Shown: positions 9,535 through 19,130, counted from the first letter of the stretch. The stretch: DNA of 64,000 nt from Azohydromonas australica DSM 1124 (GCF_000430725.1 NZ_AUMO01000052.1:25956-89955), one strand, 5' to 3'. Notes: a model not told the origin generated them from the sequence alone. A program made the numbers and translations.

Positions 9535-10485
9535 ATGCATATTCTCCTGACCGGCGCCAACGGTTTCCTTGGCCGCCAATGTGCCCGGCGCCTGCGCGAA
9601 GCGGGCCACATCGTGAGCACCACCGACCGCGCCGGCGACGTGACGCAACGCGGCGACCTGGCGGACCCGGGCTTCGCGCAGACGCTGCCCGAGGCCGATG
9701 CCGTGGTGCATGCCGCGGCGGTGCAGTACGTCACGCCGAGCCTGCCGCTGCTGGGCCGCAGGGCCTGGTTCAGGCGCAACAACGTCGAGGCCACGCGGAA
9801 CCTGGTGGAGCGCTACCGCGGCAGCGACACGCACTTCGTCAACATCGGCACCAGCATGATGTATGCGCAGGACGGCTCGCCGCAGTACGGGCCGCAGAGC
9901 CGCATGCAGGGCCAGGGCGTGTACAGCGAGTCCAAGCTGGAAGCGCAGGCGCTGGTGGAACAGGGCATGGCGCGCTGGGCCACGGTGATTCCCTGCATCA
10001 TCGGCGGCCCCGGACGCGAGGGGCTGTTCCGCGGCTTTGTACGCGCCATCGCCCAGGGCCGGCCGGTGCTGGTGCCTGGCGCAGGCACGCAACCCACCGC
10101 CATGGTCCACGTGGAAGACGTGGCGCGGCTGGTGGAAGCCGTGCTGCGCCAGGGAGCGCTGGGTTTTTACAACGCAGCGGCGCCGCGGCCGCTGTCCATC
10201 GTGGACTGGGTGCACGAGATCGAGCAGGAGCTGCGGGCGCCTCAGACCCGCATCGTGCACCTGCCGCTGACGCCCCTGCGCGGGCTGGCCGCCCTGAGCG
10301 GCTGGCGGCTGCTGGCACGCGAGCAGGTGCTGATGCTGACCTGGCCGCACGTGCTGGACATCGAGCGCTCGCTGGCGCTGGGCTGGCAGCCGCGCCATGA
10401 CAACGCCCAGATCGCCCGCCACACCGCGCGCCATCTCCAGGGTCTCCAGGCCCAGCCCGCCACGGGCGCGGGAGTGCGCCATTAA
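9535..10485 (+). CDS. NAD(P)-dependent epimerase/dehydratase (extended SDR)
   Basis: Sugar-modifying SDR enzyme of 316 residues. The Rossmann motif TGANGFLG is at residues 6-13, and the catalytic pair lies in YSESK (Tyr130, Lys134) after a conserved serine region (GTSMMY). Such enzymes oxidise, epimerise or dehydrate nucleotide sugars, and some act on lipid-linked sugars. It begins 7 bases after the small transporter and ends 7 bases before the HAD-UbiA gene, so a shared transcript is likely. Exact substrate cannot be read from the sequence. Confidence 0.85.
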   Translation: MHILLTGANGFLGRQCARRLREAGHIVSTTDRAGDVTQRGDLADPGFAQTLPEADAVVHAAAVQYVTPSLPLLGRRAWFRRNNVEATRNLVERYRGSDTHFVNIGTSMMYAQDGSPQYGPQSRMQGQGVYSESKLEAQALVEQGMARWATVIPCIIGGPGREGLFRGFVRAIAQGRPVLVPGAGTQPTAMVHVEDVARLVEAVLRQGALGFYNAAAPRPLSIVDWVHEIEQELRAPQTRIVHLPLTPLRGLAALSGWRLLAREQVLMLTWPHVLDIERSLALGWQPRHDNAQIARHTARHLQGLQAQPATGAGVRH

Positions 10486-10492
10486 GCCCGCC

Positions 10493-11956
10493 ATGAATGC
10501 CGCACCGGAGGCCGAGGCGCCGCCGCTGCCGCTGTACGTCGACCTGGACGGCACCCTCATCGCCACGGACCTGCTGCACGAGTCGCTGCTGCGGCTGCTG
10601 CGCGGCCAGCCCGGCGCGCTGCTGCAGCTGCCGCAGTGGCTGCTGCAGGGCAAGGCCCGCTTCAAGCAGGAGGTGGCGCAGCGCGTGGAGCTTGACGCCA
10701 CCACCCTGCCCTACCGGGAGGAGGTGCTGGAGCTGATCCGCGAGGCGCGCGCGCAGGGCCGGCGCGTGGTGCTGGCCACGGCCGCCGACGCCCGGCTCGC
10801 GCACGAGGTGGCGCGGCACCTGGGCCTCTTCGACGGCGTGCTGGCCTCCGACGGCGAGCGCAACCTCAACGGACCCAGGAAGCTCGCAGCCATCCAGGCC
10901 GATGCCCAGGCGCATGGCGACGCCGCCTTCGCCTACATGGGCGACCACCGGGTGGACCTGCCTATCTGGCGCGAGACGGCGCATGCGCTGCTGGTCACGC
11001 GCTCGGCGGGGCTCGAATCCTCCGCGCGCGCGGTGGCACCGGCCACCACCGTCATCCGCCCGCCGCGCGCGCGGCTGATGGACGTGCTGTACGGGCTGCG
11101 GCTGCACCAGTGGCTCAAGAACCTGCTGATCGGCCTGCCGCTGCTGCCCATGCTGCCCATGGCCTCGCAGATCCCGACGGCTGCGCTGCTGCGGGTGCCG
11201 CTGGCGATGCTGGCCTTCTCGCTGATGGCCTCGGCCATCTACGTCATCAATGATTTGCTGGACCTGGAAGCCGACCGGCGCCACGTGCGCAAGCGCCACC
11301 GGCCCTTCGCCAGCGGCCTGATCGGCATCCCTACGGCGCTGGGCATGAGCGCGGCGCTGTTCGGCGGCTCGCTGCTGCTGTCGCTGACGCTGTTGCCCGG
11401 GCGCTTCAGCATCTGCCTGCTGGTCTACATGGCGCTGAGCCTGTCCTACTCGATGCGCCTGAAGCGGCGCGCGGTGCTGGACGTGTGCGTGCTGGCCATC
11501 CTCTACACCTTGCGCATCGTGGCCGGCGCCGCGGCGCTCGGGGTGCCGCTGTCGCTGTGGATTTTCAGCTTCTCGATCTTCCTGTTCCTCAGCTTGGCCT
11601 TCGCCAAGCGCTACGTGGAGATCGCGATGACGCTGCCCACCGACACGGCTGCGCTGCGCTCGCGGGGCTACCTGATCGGCGACCAGACCTTCGTCATCGC
11701 CGCCGGCGCCTCCGCCGGCCAGCTGGCCGTGGTGGTGCTGCTGCTCTACCTCAACGACCCGCTGACGGCGCAGCGCTTCAAGCATCCCGAGTACCTCTGG
11801 ATCCTTGGGCCGATGCTGCTGTTCTGGCTGCTGCGCCTGTGGCTCAAGGCCAACCGGCGCAACCTGCACGACGACCCCGTGGTGTTCGCGGCCCGGGACT
11901 GGGTCAGCCGGCTGATCGTGCTCGTGACGGTGGTGCTGATCTGGCTGGCCGCCTGA
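10493..11956 (+). CDS. HAD phosphatase-UbiA prenyltransferase fusion
   Basis: Protein of 487 residues in two parts. Residues 1-200 are a HAD hydrolase with the nucleophile motif DLDGT (Asp17, Asp19). Residues 210-487 are a polytopic UbiA-family transferase with NDLLDLEADRRH starting at Asn253 followed by KRHRP, and a second motif around YSMRLKRRAVLDV. This subgroup resembles decaprenyl-phosphate phosphoribosyltransferase (Rv3806c type), which makes polyprenyl-phospho-phosphoribose. The attached HAD domain could remove the 5-phosphate, giving a polyprenyl-phosphate-pentose in one polypeptide. That combined role is inference; the two domains themselves are clear. Confidence 0.85.
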   Translation: MNAAPEAEAPPLPLYVDLDGTLIATDLLHESLLRLLRGQPGALLQLPQWLLQGKARFKQEVAQRVELDATTLPYREEVLELIREARAQGRRVVLATAADARLAHEVARHLGLFDGVLASDGERNLNGPRKLAAIQADAQAHGDAAFAYMGDHRVDLPIWRETAHALLVTRSAGLESSARAVAPATTVIRPPRARLMDVLYGLRLHQWLKNLLIGLPLLPMLPMASQIPTAALLRVPLAMLAFSLMASAIYVINDLLDLEADRRHVRKRHRPFASGLIGIPTALGMSAALFGGSLLLSLTLLPGRFSICLLVYMALSLSYSMRLKRRAVLDVCVLAILYTLRIVAGAAALGVPLSLWIFSFSIFLFLSLAFAKRYVEIAMTLPTDTAALRSRGYLIGDQTFVIAAGASAGQLAVVVLLLYLNDPLTAQRFKHPEYLWILGPMLLFWLLRLWLKANRRNLHDDPVVFAARDWVSRLIVLVTVVLIWLAA

Positions 11957-11996
11957 GCGCTTGAAGAGTCCCTGAATCCGCTGCAAGGGTGGCGTC

Positions 11997-13607
11997 ATGA
12001 GCATTTACACCGCGACCCTGGCGTCGCGCAGCAGCACCAGGTGGGTTTCTCCCCTCATCGTCGCCGTGCTGGTCCTGCTGCCGATGCTGGTCGGCGACCG
12101 CCAGGGCTTCGAGGGCGACGGCCTGGCGATCCTCTTCGGCATGAACCAGTTCGAGGCCCTGGGGCGTGCCGGCGTCTACCGTTACCACTGGCAGCCGCTG
12201 TCCTATGAGCTGGTGGCGGCGCTGCAGCCGCTGTTCGACCGGCCCTTCGCGCAGGGCTACGTGGCGCAGGCCTTCGGCGGCGCCGGGCTGGCGCTGCTGT
12301 ACCTGCTGCTGGCGCGCATCCTGCGCAACGTTCCCTACGCGCGCGCGCTGGCGCTGGTGCTGACGCTGTGCATCCCCGAGCTCTGGATCACCACGCTCTA
12401 CCTCAACACCTCCGCGCTGGCGCTGCCCTTCATCACCGGCGCGCTGCTGCTGATGCACCGGGCCTGCGTGCCCGGCGCCCCGGTGCTCGGCATGGTGCCG
12501 GCGGGCATGGTGCTGGGCGCCGGCTGCCTGTTCCGGCTCGATTTCCTGGCGCTGGTCCCGGCGGTGCTGGTGCTGCCCTGGCTGTGGGCGGAGCAGTCCC
12601 GGATGCAGCGCCTGCTGGCCTTCATCGCCGGCGGACTGGCCACCGGGGCACTGTTCCTGGCCTGGCAGCCGCACTTCATCGCCGACGCAGCGGCGATCCT
12701 GAATCGCTACGGCGAGGGCGAATTCAGCGTGACGCTGGCCTATCGCCTGAAGATCGTCCTGTTCTCGATGGGACCCGCGCTGCTCATCTTCCCGCTGCTG
12801 TGGTGGGCCTCGCGTCGCGGGGAGTCCGGGGGCGGCCGGGCGCCGGCGCAGCGCAATCGCGCGTGGCTGGTGTACCTCGCCGCCCTGGCGCCGACGCTGG
12901 CACCGCTGGGCAACCTCTACTCCGGCAAGTACCTGTTGCCCTTCTTCCTCGGCCTGACCGTCCTGGTGGCGCACGCGGTGGCGCGCAATTTCGGCACGCT
13001 CAAGGGCGTGTCGCCGCAGCGGCTCGCGCACTCGCGCCTGCAGCGGGGCGCCCTGCTGTCCGCCGCACTGCTCGCCGCCCTGGTGCTGGTGGGCATGCCT
13101 CCCCCGGAGGCCCTGAAGAAGCACCCGCTGACAGCCTGGGCCCTGGAGCCCATGGTGGTGGGGACGCATGACGGCGCCCGACCGGCCGGCGCGTACCTGG
13201 GATTCCTGCACCAGCTGCGCCAGTTCGAGCTGCCCCAGCCCAGCGTGCGCTTCTACAAGGAGCTTTCCGACGTGGTGAACCTGTGCCAGGCCGACGTCAC
13301 GGTGCTGATGTCGCCCGTGGAGAAGTACGGCCACAACGAATGGAGCTGGGGCTGGCTGCCGGTGTACCTGATGCAGCAGGGCTGGGAGCTGAGCGAGTAC
13401 CAGGCCGGCCGGCAGGCCCTGCTCGAACATCCCGTGTCGGGGCGCCAGGTACGCGTCCTCAGCAGCGACCAGCGCGCTCTCGCCGAGCCGGCCCACACGC
13501 TGGACCAGGCCGGGATCGGCCAACGCGAGGACTACCTGTTCTGGTCGGACGCCCTGCGCTGGATCCGCGATCCCGCCACGCGGGCCGTGTGCCTGAAGAC
13601 GCAATGA
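11997..13607 (+). CDS. Polytopic membrane protein, probable GT-C glycosyltransferase
   Basis: Membrane protein of 536 residues with about ten hydrophobic helices and a soluble C-terminal third. The first periplasmic loop carries acidic residues (GDRQGFEGDG, about 33-42), the place where GT-C enzymes keep their catalytic Asp. No family-specific signature is certain. GT-C enzymes take sugars from polyprenyl phosphates on the outer face of the inner membrane, which fits its place at the end of the flippase/epimerase/HAD-UbiA run. An unrelated membrane protein cannot be excluded. Confidence 0.65.
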   Translation: MSIYTATLASRSSTRWVSPLIVAVLVLLPMLVGDRQGFEGDGLAILFGMNQFEALGRAGVYRYHWQPLSYELVAALQPLFDRPFAQGYVAQAFGGAGLALLYLLLARILRNVPYARALALVLTLCIPELWITTLYLNTSALALPFITGALLLMHRACVPGAPVLGMVPAGMVLGAGCLFRLDFLALVPAVLVLPWLWAEQSRMQRLLAFIAGGLATGALFLAWQPHFIADAAAILNRYGEGEFSVTLAYRLKIVLFSMGPALLIFPLLWWASRRGESGGGRAPAQRNRAWLVYLAALAPTLAPLGNLYSGKYLLPFFLGLTVLVAHAVARNFGTLKGVSPQRLAHSRLQRGALLSAALLAALVLVGMPPPEALKKHPLTAWALEPMVVGTHDGARPAGAYLGFLHQLRQFELPQPSVRFYKELSDVVNLCQADVTVLMSPVEKYGHNEWSWGWLPVYLMQQGWELSEYQAGRQALLEHPVSGRQVRVLSSDQRALAEPAHTLDQAGIGQREDYLFWSDALRWIRDPATRAVCLKTQ

Positions 13608-13702
13608 GGCTGGAGAGGGCCTGAACCGGCACTCACGGAGTGCCCGGATTTCCAGCATCGTTCGGTCTGAGACCCGCTCTCGATGCCACCTTGAAGAGTT
13701 CG

Positions 13703-13734
13703 GTCATACCCGCAGCCGCGGAGGCGGGCATGAC
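13703..13734. repeat. Palindromic intergenic repeat (GTCATACCCGC type)
   Basis: The arms GTCATACCCGC and GCGGGCATGAC pair with one mismatch across a 10-base loop. It sits between two convergent genes, in the 216-base gap 13608-13823 that holds no other recognisable feature, and resembles REP-like elements common in GC-rich proteobacteria. It may act as a weak bidirectional terminator. Confidence 0.55.
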
Positions 13735-13823
13735 GAGGAATATTCCTGCGTTGGTCAAAACCCCGAAGGTGCTTCCACACCCCCAGGGCCAACGACGCAT
13801 TCAACGGGCAAAAGGGATCCGAA

Positions 13824-14282
13824 TCAGAAAAGCTCCTCGGGCACCGGCGCTTCCTGATTCTGGCCCGCAATTTTTCGCCCCGCGATCCGGACCACGCGTG
13901 CCGGAATACCGATCACGGTGGCATCGTCCGGCACGTCCTTCACGACGACCGCGTTGGCGCCGATGCGCGCGCGGTTGCCGATGCGGACCGGGCCGATAAT
14001 CTTCGCGCCGGCGCCAATCTGCACGTCGTCCCCGATCGTGGCGCCGCCACCTGCGCCGCCGGCAATCGTGACCTGGTGCCGGATCTTGCACCGCGCCCCG
14101 ATTTTCACCCGCTTGCCCATCATGATTCCCTGCCGGTGCCCGAAAGTCACGCCGGGCCCGATCTGCACTTGGTAGGGAATGGACGCGTGAAAAAAGAAGC
14201 GGATCATCAATTCGACCACCTTGGGCAACACCGGCACCTTTTTCCGGTACAGGTAATGCGACAGGTAATACAGCTTTTCCAT
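13824..14282 (-). CDS. Hexapeptide-repeat acyltransferase (serine acetyltransferase-like)
   Basis: Protein of 152 residues with left-handed beta-helix repeats (successive turns such as IGPGVTFGHRQ, IGARCKI, IGDDVQIGAGAKI, IGNRARIGANAVV), ending in the VIGIPARVV turn seen in CysE-like acetyltransferases. It lacks the long N-terminal helical domain of true serine acetyltransferase, as expected for polysaccharide-modifying members. It is the last gene of the long minus-strand EPS operon, so O-acetylation of a sugar is the likely job. Confidence 0.85.
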   Translation of the reverse strand: MEKLYYLSHYLYRKKVPVLPKVVELMIRFFFHASIPYQVQIGPGVTFGHRQGIMMGKRVKIGARCKIRHQVTIAGGAGGGATIGDDVQIGAGAKIIGPVRIGNRARIGANAVVVKDVPDDATVIGIPARVVRIAGRKIAGQNQEAPVPEELF

Positions 14283-14333
14283 ACCGGCCTCGCAGAAAAG
14301 GGGAAAGCGTTGCGGCGTTGAAACCGCTCCGGC

Positions 14334-15293
14334 TCAGCGTGCAGGCTGGATCTTGAGGGAACCCGTGCCGGAAGCGGCTCCCGCGTCCAGCCAGCCCGGC
14401 GGCAAGGCGCCCTCTCCCACCATCCCCGCCAGTTGCCGAATGCTGGGCTCGTAGTAAGCCTGCAGCTTCTGGCGCATGGTGACCGGCATCGCGGCATAGC
14501 CCTGCTGCGCCTGGTTGAAGTGCTTGTACAAGGACACCAGCCCGCGCTTGAGTCCGGGGCGGGCCCGCAGCACCGGCTCCATCATCTGGTTGAGCTTCAG
14601 CGCGTAGCGATGCAGGCCCGCGTGGCGGCTGGAAAAGGTGACGTTGGCTGCCTTGAAGGTATAGGCATCGAAATGATGCGGATCGATATTCAGGAAGCCG
14701 CAGAGTTTTTGCATGAAGGCCCGCTCGTCCTGCTGCAGATCTTCGTAGAACATGACCTTGATGCAGGACGCGGGAAAGCGCTGCAAAAACGGCTCCAGGT
14801 GCGGCGCGTAGCGCCCGTAGTCCAGCACCTGCAGGAACCAGCGCCCGATGCCCAGCGATTCCGCAGACGCGCCGCGGTCGAATTGCAGGCAGCGCTCCAC
14901 ATAATCCTCGAAGCTCAAATCCTGCGGCAGCTCCAGCCGGGCCTTGTGGAAATTGAAGGATGAATAAATACGATCCACCGGGTGGCGCAGGATGAACAGC
15001 ATTTTCACGTCCTGCTTCAGCATGGCCTGCATGCGCGGCGCCACCACGCTGGATTCACCCAGGTAGCCCGGCGAGGCTTCCATCACCACCCGGGCGCCCC
15101 CAGGCTTGCAGTGCGCAAAATGGGCTGCATAAGCCTCGGCACTGCGCGCAAGATCAGCGCAATCGTCGTGGCGGAAAAAGTCGGTTTCCTTGACCCGGGA
15201 GCCGCAAACCTCCGGATGCGAGAGCAGATAGGTGAATACCGAGGTGGTACCGGCTTTCTCGGTACCGCCGATGATGAAATTGGGCAGTGTCAT
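14334..15293 (-). CDS. Sulfotransferase 1 of the EPS operon
   Basis: PAPS-dependent sulfotransferase of about 319 residues. The 5-phosphosulfate loop GGTEKAGTTS is at residues 9-18, and the 3-phosphate region RHPVDRIYSSF is near residue 100. The motifs match heparan-type (Sulfotransfer_1) carbohydrate sulfotransferases. The ATG at 15293 has CGGAG about 9 bases upstream; a GTG 15 bases earlier is less likely. Gaps to both neighbours are about 50-60 bases on the same strand. Acceptor sugar unknown; the EPS repeat unit is inferred from context. Confidence 0.88.
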   Translation of the reverse strand: MTLPNFIIGGTEKAGTTSVFTYLLSHPEVCGSRVKETDFFRHDDCADLARSAEAYAAHFAHCKPGGARVVMEASPGYLGESSVVAPRMQAMLKQDVKMLFILRHPVDRIYSSFNFHKARLELPQDLSFEDYVERCLQFDRGASAESLGIGRWFLQVLDYGRYAPHLEPFLQRFPASCIKVMFYEDLQQDERAFMQKLCGFLNIDPHHFDAYTFKAANVTFSSRHAGLHRYALKLNQMMEPVLRARPGLKRGLVSLYKHFNQAQQGYAAMPVTMRQKLQAYYEPSIRQLAGMVGEGALPPGWLDAGAASGTGSLKIQPAR

Positions 15294-15354
15294 GGATGCT
15301 CCGGTCACGATCTGCGAAGGGCGGAAGACGGCGCGGGCCGAGCGGCCCCGGGCC

Positions 15355-16338
15355 TCAGTAGCGGTTGACCCGGTCCTGGGTCATGGCCTCCCGGGCGCGC
15401 AGCGCCAGGGCCTGGATGCCCGCCATGCGCCGAGTGCCCGCCAAGTGCATCCCTGTCATGCGGGCCCAGTCGGTCCACTTCAGCGCGGCCAGGGTCCAGG
15501 CCGGCGGATCGGCGTCGCCCAGGGTCTGCGCCGGGTAGCCGCTCTCGTGGAGCATGCGGCCCGCCACCGCTTCGAGCCGGGCGATCTGGCGCGCGTCGAA
15601 ATAGCTGCGCCAGCGCTGCGAGTTGGGCACCATCGCGCCCGCGCTGGCCCGCTCCGAATTCGGATCGAAATAGCGCATGCGGGACTTCAGCACCTCGGCC
15701 GAGAAAGGCAGCTCCAGGAAACCGCAGACCCGTTGCATCCAGTGTTCGGGGTCGGCGGTCAGGTCCTCGTAGCGCAATTCCATGTAGCGGGCCGGCCCCA
15801 GCAGCAGGCCCTGCTGCCGCCCGGTAGCCACCGCCTTCTTCCAGCGCCACACGGAGCGCAGCGGCGAGAGCTTCCAGCGCCGGTGGAAGGATTGCGCGCA
15901 ATCGCGCCCGTCGCGCACCACGTGCACGAAGCGGGCCGCGGGAAAGGCCTGCGCCAGCAGCGACAGGTGCTGCACGTACATCGGCGTCTTGTCGCCCCAG
16001 CGCTGCTTGCCCTCGCGCCGGGCCATGTGCAGGTAGAGCGCGGCGATGGCCTCGGCCGCGTTACGCGCACCCTGGTACTCCTGCTCGTCCAGCACGACCG
16101 CCTGGTCGCCGTTCTCGCGCCAGAAGGCCTTGCTGCGCCGCAGCTCGTCCACCAGCTGGCCAAGGCTCTGTGGCGTAAGCGGCGTCGACACGCCGTAGCG
16201 CTGCAGCAGCCCGGGCAGCACGCGCGTCTCGCGCGGCAGCATGTACAAGGCCGGGTGGTTGCCCAGCGCGTCGGCCAGCATGGTGGTGCCCGAGCCGTTG
16301 ACGCCCACCACGAAGACCGGACCTGCATCGAAACTCAT
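15355..16338 (-). CDS. Sulfotransferase 2 of the EPS operon
   Basis: Sulfotransferase of 327 residues. The PAPS loop GVNGSGTTM is at residues 12-20, a Lys/Thr-containing WGDKTPMY region follows mid-protein, and the 3-phosphate motif is HVVRDGRD. This pattern fits the Sulfotransfer_3 group rather than that of sulfotransferase 1. Its ATG overlaps the stop of the Wzx gene by four bases, so the two are translationally coupled. The acceptor is not deducible. Confidence 0.87.
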   Translation of the reverse strand: MSFDAGPVFVVGVNGSGTTMLADALGNHPALYMLPRETRVLPGLLQRYGVSTPLTPQSLGQLVDELRRSKAFWRENGDQAVVLDEQEYQGARNAAEAIAALYLHMARREGKQRWGDKTPMYVQHLSLLAQAFPAARFVHVVRDGRDCAQSFHRRWKLSPLRSVWRWKKAVATGRQQGLLLGPARYMELRYEDLTADPEHWMQRVCGFLELPFSAEVLKSRMRYFDPNSERASAGAMVPNSQRWRSYFDARQIARLEAVAGRMLHESGYPAQTLGDADPPAWTLAALKWTDWARMTGMHLAGTRRMAGIQALALRAREAMTQDRVNRY

Positions 16339-17903
16339 GTCAACCCCTTGCGATCGATGTGGACCAGCGCGTGCAGCCAAGAGGCCAGCCGGCCCTTGCG
16401 GCCCTTGAAGAAACCCGACATGAGCTGGAACTCGCTCTCGCGCAGGGGCTTGCTCAGGACCATGGCTGCCACGGTGAAGAGGCCCAGCATGGCCAGCGCC
16501 ACCCATGGCCCCAGTGCGGCATGCAGCGCCGCGGCCAGCAGCACGGCGATGGCCATGCCCAACGAGAGGCGTCCCAGCGCCCGCAGGTCATAGGCCAGGT
16601 AGATGCCCTGGCGCCGCAGCCACCAGGTGGCGAAGACGTTCTTGAAGCCGTGCGTGAGCGCGATGCCCGCCGCCACGCCCGCGAGGCCGTAGCGGCTGCC
16701 CAGCACCACGCCCAGCGGCACCAGCAGGAACAGCACGCTCTGCGCCCGCAGCTGCTTGGTGATGCCGTAGAGCTGCATGCACATCGAGATGTTCTGCCCC
16801 TGGGTGGTCGCGCCCAGCCCCAGCAGCATCAGGAACATCACCTGGCCCGTGTCGGCGAAGCGTCCGCCGCTGGCCTGCGCCATCAGCTCGTCGCCGCTCA
16901 CGCCCACCGCCGCCAGCCAGGCGACCAGCATCATCAGGTTGGCCTTCCACAGCAGCTCCAGCGAGCCGATCACGGTGGCGTGCTCGCCCTGGGCATGGCG
17001 TGCGGCCAGCACCGGCCGCACGACGCTGCCCAGCACCTGCGCCGGCATGTAGCGCCCCACCATCAGCAGCAGCTGCTGTAGGAAGGCGAACATGCCCGCA
17101 GCCTCCAGGCCCAGGTAACGGGCCACCAGCAGCCGCAGCGCGCCGATGCTGGCCGTGGCCTGCAGCAGGTTCACGCCCGTCATGTGCCAGGCGAAGGAGA
17201 GCACTTCCTTGAAGTCCAGCGCCGCCGGGGCGCCTTCCGGCATCTCCCGCAGCTTGGCGTACAGCACCGCCAGCGACGCCAGCAGGAACAGCAGCGCGAT
17301 GCCGGCGTCGAGCAGCAGCAGCAGCCCCAGCTCCAGGCGGCCCGCCACCAGCAGCGCGGCCACGCCCAGCATGCGCATCAGCGGCATCGTTGCGTGCAGC
17401 AGCTGCGACCACTTCTGCTCCAGCAGCGACTCCAGCATCTCGCCGACGAAGCGGAAGGCCGGCACGCTGCAGATGACGGCGATGGCCCCGGCCACCGCCA
17501 GGGCGTGGCCCAGCTCTTCCCGCTGCACGCCCAGAAACTGCAGCACTGCGGGCCACAGCAGCGCCAGCGCCACGGCCCAGCCGCCCAACAGCAGCAGCCG
17601 CACGAGCACCACGCCGCGCACGAAAGGCAGCATCGCTTGGCGCGAGCCCGTCTGCGCCAGCATCGGCAGGTAGCGGCGGCTGGCTTCGAGCAGGCCGAAG
17701 GAGCTCAGCGGCACCATCAGCTCGACCATGCCCCACACGGCCATGTAGGCGCCGTAGTCGCGCGCGGACAGCACGCGCACCAGCAGCAGCGTCAGCAGCA
17801 GGAAGGTCAGCGCCTGGGCGCCGCGCCCGACGATGAAGAACAGCAGGGCCTTGCGGATCCGCGCAGCGGAATAGCGGCCGTCGTGATGCTTGGACTGCGT
17901 CAT
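16335..17903 (-). CDS. wzx: Wzx-type polysaccharide flippase (MOP superfamily)
   Basis: Polytopic protein of 522 residues with about 12-14 hydrophobic helices and the N-terminal pattern of MATE/MOP polysaccharide transporters (FFIVGRGAQALTFLLLTLL followed by VRVLSARDYGAY). It is expected to flip undecaprenyl-diphosphate-linked repeat units to the periplasm for polymerisation by the O-antigen-polymerase-like protein at 21722-23311. It overlaps the glycosyltransferase by one base and sulfotransferase 2 by four. The symbol is by function; the substrate is unknown. Confidence 0.88.
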   Translation of the reverse strand: MTQSKHHDGRYSAARIRKALLFFIVGRGAQALTFLLLTLLLVRVLSARDYGAYMAVWGMVELMVPLSSFGLLEASRRYLPMLAQTGSRQAMLPFVRGVVLVRLLLLGGWAVALALLWPAVLQFLGVQREELGHALAVAGAIAVICSVPAFRFVGEMLESLLEQKWSQLLHATMPLMRMLGVAALLVAGRLELGLLLLLDAGIALLFLLASLAVLYAKLREMPEGAPAALDFKEVLSFAWHMTGVNLLQATASIGALRLLVARYLGLEAAGMFAFLQQLLLMVGRYMPAQVLGSVVRPVLAARHAQGEHATVIGSLELLWKANLMMLVAWLAAVGVSGDELMAQASGGRFADTGQVMFLMLLGLGATTQGQNISMCMQLYGITKQLRAQSVLFLLVPLGVVLGSRYGLAGVAAGIALTHGFKNVFATWWLRRQGIYLAYDLRALGRLSLGMAIAVLLAAALHAALGPWVALAMLGLFTVAAMVLSKPLRESEFQLMSGFFKGRKGRLASWLHALVHIDRKGLT

Positions 17904-19126
17904 CAGCTCCGTGCCTCATGGGCCACCAAGCGCCGGTACTGCGCATCCACCAGCTGCGCGATGGCCTCGTAGGTGCGGTGCGTGCGGACCCAGTCCGGGC
18001 CGCGCGCGGCCAGCGCCTGGGCCTGCTGCGGCTCGTCGAGCAGGCGGCAGATCTCGGCGGCGAAAGCTTCCTCGTCCCAGGCCACGCAGCGGCCCGCACC
18101 GCTTTGCTGCATCACCAGCGACTGCTCAGGATGCTCGTTGGCCACCACGCACTTGGCCATGGCCAGGTACTCGATGAGCTTGGTCGGCGAGGTGGACTCC
18201 AGCACCGGGATGGGCTTGAAGGGCGAGATGCACACGTCGGCCCGCTCCACCCAGCGCCAGGCTTCCTCCATGGGCAGGAAGCCGGTGATAGTGACGGCGT
18301 CCTGCAGGCCCAACCGGGCGACCTCGACCTCCAGCGCCTGCCGGTCCGCGACGGTCTGCCCCTCGCCCACGAAGGCCAGGGTGGCGAGCGGGTAGCGGCG
18401 CCGCACCAGCTGCAGCACGCGCAGCAGGAACTCGGGGCTGCGGATGCGCAGGATGATGCCCAGGTGCAGCAGCAGCGGCGCCTCGCGCGAGGGCGGGCGC
18501 GCGTCTGCGGCCTGGCCCACCTTGTCGGCGCGGATGCCCATGGGCACCGGCGTCACGCGCGCGGCGTCGATGCCGTGTGCCACCACGTCGCGCTTCATGC
18601 GCTCGCTCTGCACGAACACGTGATCGGCCGCCGGCAGGATGGCGTGATAGAGCGAGGCCTGCATCAGCCGGCCCTTCAGGCGCAGCAGCCAGCGGTGGCG
18701 CGCCTGCGGGTTCTGCGCCAGCTGCAACTTGGACTCGGCCAGCGGATAGGACATCCAGAACACGAAGCGGGCCCGGGTCAACCGCGCGGCCAGCGCCGCC
18801 ACCAGCCCGGCGAAGAACTTGTCCCGGACCTGGATGACGTGGTAGTTGCCGCGCCGCGCCAGCCACAGGATGCGCAGGTCGTTGAGCACGCCCTTGAGGT
18901 TGCGGGTGACGCGGCCGAGCAGCCCTTCGCCGCTCGCATTGCCGGCCAGAAACACCCGGCTGCCGAGCCAGCGGGTCTCGGTGCCCAGCTCCGGGCTCGG
19001 CTGCTGCACGTCCATCACCCAGTCGATGGTGTAGCCCCGGGACACGAGCTGGCGGGCGAACAGCTCGACCACATCGACCCGGAAGGGCGGAAAGGTATCT
19101 TCCGTGATGTAGAGCAGCTTCAGCAT
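17903..19126 (-). CDS. Glycosyltransferase family 4
   Basis: GT-B fold retaining glycosyltransferase of 407 residues. The N-terminal half is acceptor-like (LLYITEDTFPPF). The C-terminal half is donor-binding, with PVPMGI, a LLLHLGI strand and the E-x7-E type motif ESTSPTKLIEYLAMAK. It adds a sugar to the lipid-linked EPS repeat unit in the cytoplasm. It begins 4 bases after the sulfotransferase 3 stop and overlaps wzx by one base. Donor and linkage cannot be read from the sequence. Confidence 0.88.
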   Translation of the reverse strand: MLKLLYITEDTFPPFRVDVVELFARQLVSRGYTIDWVMDVQQPSPELGTETRWLGSRVFLAGNASGEGLLGRVTRNLKGVLNDLRILWLARRGNYHVIQVRDKFFAGLVAALAARLTRARFVFWMSYPLAESKLQLAQNPQARHRWLLRLKGRLMQASLYHAILPAADHVFVQSERMKRDVVAHGIDAARVTPVPMGIRADKVGQAADARPPSREAPLLLHLGIILRIRSPEFLLRVLQLVRRRYPLATLAFVGEGQTVADRQALEVEVARLGLQDAVTITGFLPMEEAWRWVERADVCISPFKPIPVLESTSPTKLIEYLAMAKCVVANEHPEQSLVMQQSGAGRCVAWDEEAFAAEICRLLDEPQQAQALAARGPDWVRTHRTYEAIAQLVDAQYRRLVAHEARS

Positions 19127-19130
19127 GGTT

